The notes beneath the pieces are model-generated. The model ran no database searches. It saw only the letters and a list, made by a program, of their open reading frames with translations, and was not told the origin of the DNA. Shown here piece after piece: positions 6,450 to 8,388 of a DNA stretch of 8,388 nucleotides. The stretch's first letter is position 1. Every line of letters begins with the position of its first letter. The position numbers were made by a program, and so were the translations under genes. This stretch comes from Bacillota bacterium (lineage in GTDB: Bacteria > Bacillota_E > Sulfobacillia > Sulfobacillales > Sulfobacillaceae), in the NCBI GenBank assembly GCA_021802375.1, contig JAKAAL010000144.1, positions 1 to 8,388 on the forward strand, written 5' to 3'.

Positions 6450-8388
6450 CTAGCTCAAAATTTCGGTCCAGACTCGTCCACCGTCCGTCGTGCTCCACCA
6501 CGTATGGGTGCACCGCAGCATCCCGTCGCGGGCACTGCCAAAATAGATCGACACGGACGAGAAGTCGACAGTGGTCAACCTTGGTAGACGGCGCACGGTC
6601 CACTGGTGGCCCCCATCGGTCGTTTTCCACAGCGTGAAGGTTGGCAAGGGTGTAGGTAGGCCTCGGCGAGGAGCTAGCTTCTGGTTCGTCACGCTCAGAT
6701 ATCCTACCCGAGCGGTAAGAAACGAGAAGGACAGGCCATTGCCCCAGTGCGCTGGCACCGTAAAGAGGAGAGGCCACGTTTGGCCGCCGTCTCGGGTCTC
6801 ATAGACACGGATCGGGCCACCTGGCATCGTGCCAACGGCGCCGAGCGCCACCTCGGGCGCTAAAATGGAACCGTCTCCCATACCTGAGGGAACCCTACGT
6901 GCGGTTTTTGCCTTCCAAGGCGCTCCGCCATCGTGGGTGACTGCCCCGTAATAGCGGCAGAATTCGGAACAGGCTCCGCCCAGATTTAACATGTCGCCCT
7001 CCTTCTGAGAAAAGAATCGCACGATGGGGCTGTAGCTGGTTCCGGGCGGCGTCCGCAACGCGACGGTCCAATGCTGTCCCCCGTCGGTCGTATGGAGCAA
7101 CTCCGTAGTGGAACTCGGTAGGGGTTGTGCGACCGCCCAGCCGTCGTGGACACTAGAAAAGGAAAGTGAAGAGGCCCAAGCTCCGTTCAGTGAGGTCACG
7201 ATCCGCCAGCGCCGACCTTGGTCAGTCGATTTGAGAATGGCGTTGGGATTCGTCTGATCACCTGCCGCATAGAGCACGTGACGGCTGGCGTAGGTTAATG
7301 TGCCCGTCGGGATGGGGGCAGGAAAGACCTGAGTCCAGACCTGTCCGTGGTCAAATGACATCATCAGCGCAGATCCGGTGGCGGCCCATAGCGTGGTCGG
7401 CGAGGCGAAGCCAATGGCGTTGGCTCCAGTCTCTGGCCAACCTGCCGATTTACTGAAACGGAGGCCGTGATTGCGGGAAACGAACAGCGTGCTGGCCGGC
7501 CACCCGCAGGTGGAGGTCTGGATGATATCTTCGGCGGCGACGGACGAGCCGCGACTGGCAAGGATGGGTCCAAATTGGCACGCAATATTTATCGCCGAGA
7601 GAGTGTGCCAACGTACTCCGCCGTCGTGGGTAATTAAGGATTGTGCGATGCTGCAGCCATTGGCGCACGTGGCCGGGGCAAAGACGGAAGCCATTCCGGT
7701 GTGGTCCGAGGTCCAGACCAGATTGCCCGACAAGGGATTGCTTCTGCTGGGACCAGCGAGAGCAGACGAATATTGAACGATCGTGCCCACCCGCTGCCAA
7801 GCCAAGTGGGTTCGGGGCGTGGAATATAGCGAGAAGGCAAGCCGGTCGGGTGATGGAAGAACCACTTCGGCGGTGACGGACGAGCCCCTCATGGATAAGG
7901 CGAGTACATGTCCGGGATCGTTCCAGACCTGGCTGAAGAGGCCATGCTTGAGGCGGACTACCGTAGACGTCGTGGCTGAAGGGGCCGTCACCGCGAGCCA
8001 CGGCGCCCCCCGGGGACTTAAGGTCAAGTTCCCCACGGTTCCCTTCCAGTGCGCGCTTTGCCTCCAGGTGTGGCCTCCGTTTTTGGTCTGATAGAGCGTA
8101 CCTGTCGTCGATTGAAGCGCCCATCCATCCCGGGCGTTTTGAAAAGCTACGCTCTGAAACACCCAATTCGTTCGCTGGAAGATGCGCTGCCAAGTGCGCC
8201 CCCCATCCGTCGTCGCTTCCACAAACCCGACCGTGCGCTTCCCCTGAGTCTCACTTCCTACCTCTAAGGCCCCCTAAGACACGTGGACAACCGTAAGGTT
8301 TAGAGAACCACGACTAGATGCGGAGTGCTGGGCATGATAGGCTGAAACGCCCAGGCCACAACCCTCTGGCCCTGGCCCTTGATATCGT
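6450..8388 (-). pseudogene. BNR/Asp-box repeat protein (Ycf48-like beta-propeller), interrupted by in-frame TAG, runs off the window
   Basis: The longest open part, 590 residues from GTG 8222 to TAG 6450, holds 11 Asp-box-type motifs of the form S/T-x-D-x-G-x-x-W/F: TTDGGRTW (4-11), TKNGGHTW (46-53), then THDGGVRW, SRNHGLRF, SFDHGQVW, STDQGRRW, TTDGGQHW, THDGGAPW, TRDGGQTW, TTDGGHQW and a final TTDGGRVW just before the stop. Such repeats close blades of beta-propellers in sialidase-like, sortilin-like and Ycf48-like proteins, usually exported. Cys pairs (CANGC, CSEFC) fit an extracytoplasmic location. GTG 8222 is a poor start: it falls inside the strand leading to the first Asp box, has no good ribosome site and gives no signal peptide. 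The same frame continues upstream as a blade-like VGFVEA and EVGSETQG, reaches TAG 8274-8276 with no start codon between, and is then open again to the window edge. Interruption by a nonsense codon is therefore the best reading. No link to the sugar cluster is evident. Confidence 0.75.
8274..8276 (-). other. In-frame TAG within the BNR gene
   Basis: On the minus strand the frame reads NLTVVHVS, TAG, then GALEVGSETQG. The residues on both sides fit the typical blade text (hydrophobic strand, then VGS, then an Asp box), so the stop seems to break a once continuous gene. A sequencing error or a start in another frame cannot be excluded. Confidence 0.5.

Noticed and set aside
6450..6452. TAG at the end of the BNR gene as a second nonsense mutation
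   Set aside because: The stop directly follows a complete Asp box, a common natural end in this family, and the 58 codons beyond show no clear further repeat.
6148..6777. Minus-strand frame of 209 codons overlapping the end of the BNR gene
   Set aside because: It is out of frame with the Asp-box repeats and overlaps both the BNR gene and the dehydratase end, with no recognisable motif. It is a shadow.

Overview
The window comes from a bacterium with moderately GC-rich DNA, strong purine-rich ribosome binding sites and short gene spacing. The genes resemble those of soil or thermoacidophilic Bacillota such as the Sulfobacillus/Alicyclobacillus group, or Chloroflexota. This guess rests only on general gene style and the BNR/Ycf48-type secreted protein, so it is weak. 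No rRNA, tRNA, insertion sequence, prophage or CRISPR array is visible.

Layout. Positions 103-6206 hold five genes on the + strand that look like one carbohydrate or sugar-acid catabolism cluster: (1) a DUF5722-type protein with the two-glutamate layout of a TIM-barrel glycosidase (103-1680); (2) after a 372-base gap, a metallo-beta-lactamase-fold protein related to lactonases that has lost nearly all of its metal ligands (2053-2814); (3) an enolase-superfamily (mandelate racemase/muconate lactonizing type) dehydratase or racemase, split by a -1 frameshift exactly at a run of six G (2836-3932); (4) a zinc-less medium-chain dehydrogenase (4012-5022); (5) a second enolase-superfamily enzyme that closely resembles L-rhamnonate dehydratase and keeps its full catalytic set (5076-6206). 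Genes 2 to 5 are separated by only 21 to 79 bases and each has its own Shine-Dalgarno sequence, so they are probably co-transcribed. A possible tail of an earlier gene ends at 86.

The right-hand part (6450 to the window edge) is a converging minus-strand gene for a protein with 11 Asp-box (BNR) repeats. It appears interrupted near its 5' end by an in-frame TAG, with no usable start between that stop and the first repeat.

How the genes may work together (inference). The glycosidase-like protein would release a sugar, the dehydrogenase would oxidise it, and the two enolase-superfamily enzymes would dehydrate the resulting acid(s) to 2-keto-3-deoxy acids, as in non-phosphorylating rhamnose, fucose or arabinose pathways. 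The metal-stripped lactonase-like protein sits where a lactonase would be expected. The aldolase, transporter and regulator that would complete the pathway are not in the window. The most notable points are the pseudo-enzyme MBL protein, the frameshift on an ideally phased G-tract, and the DUF5722 protein beside sugar-acid enzymes.
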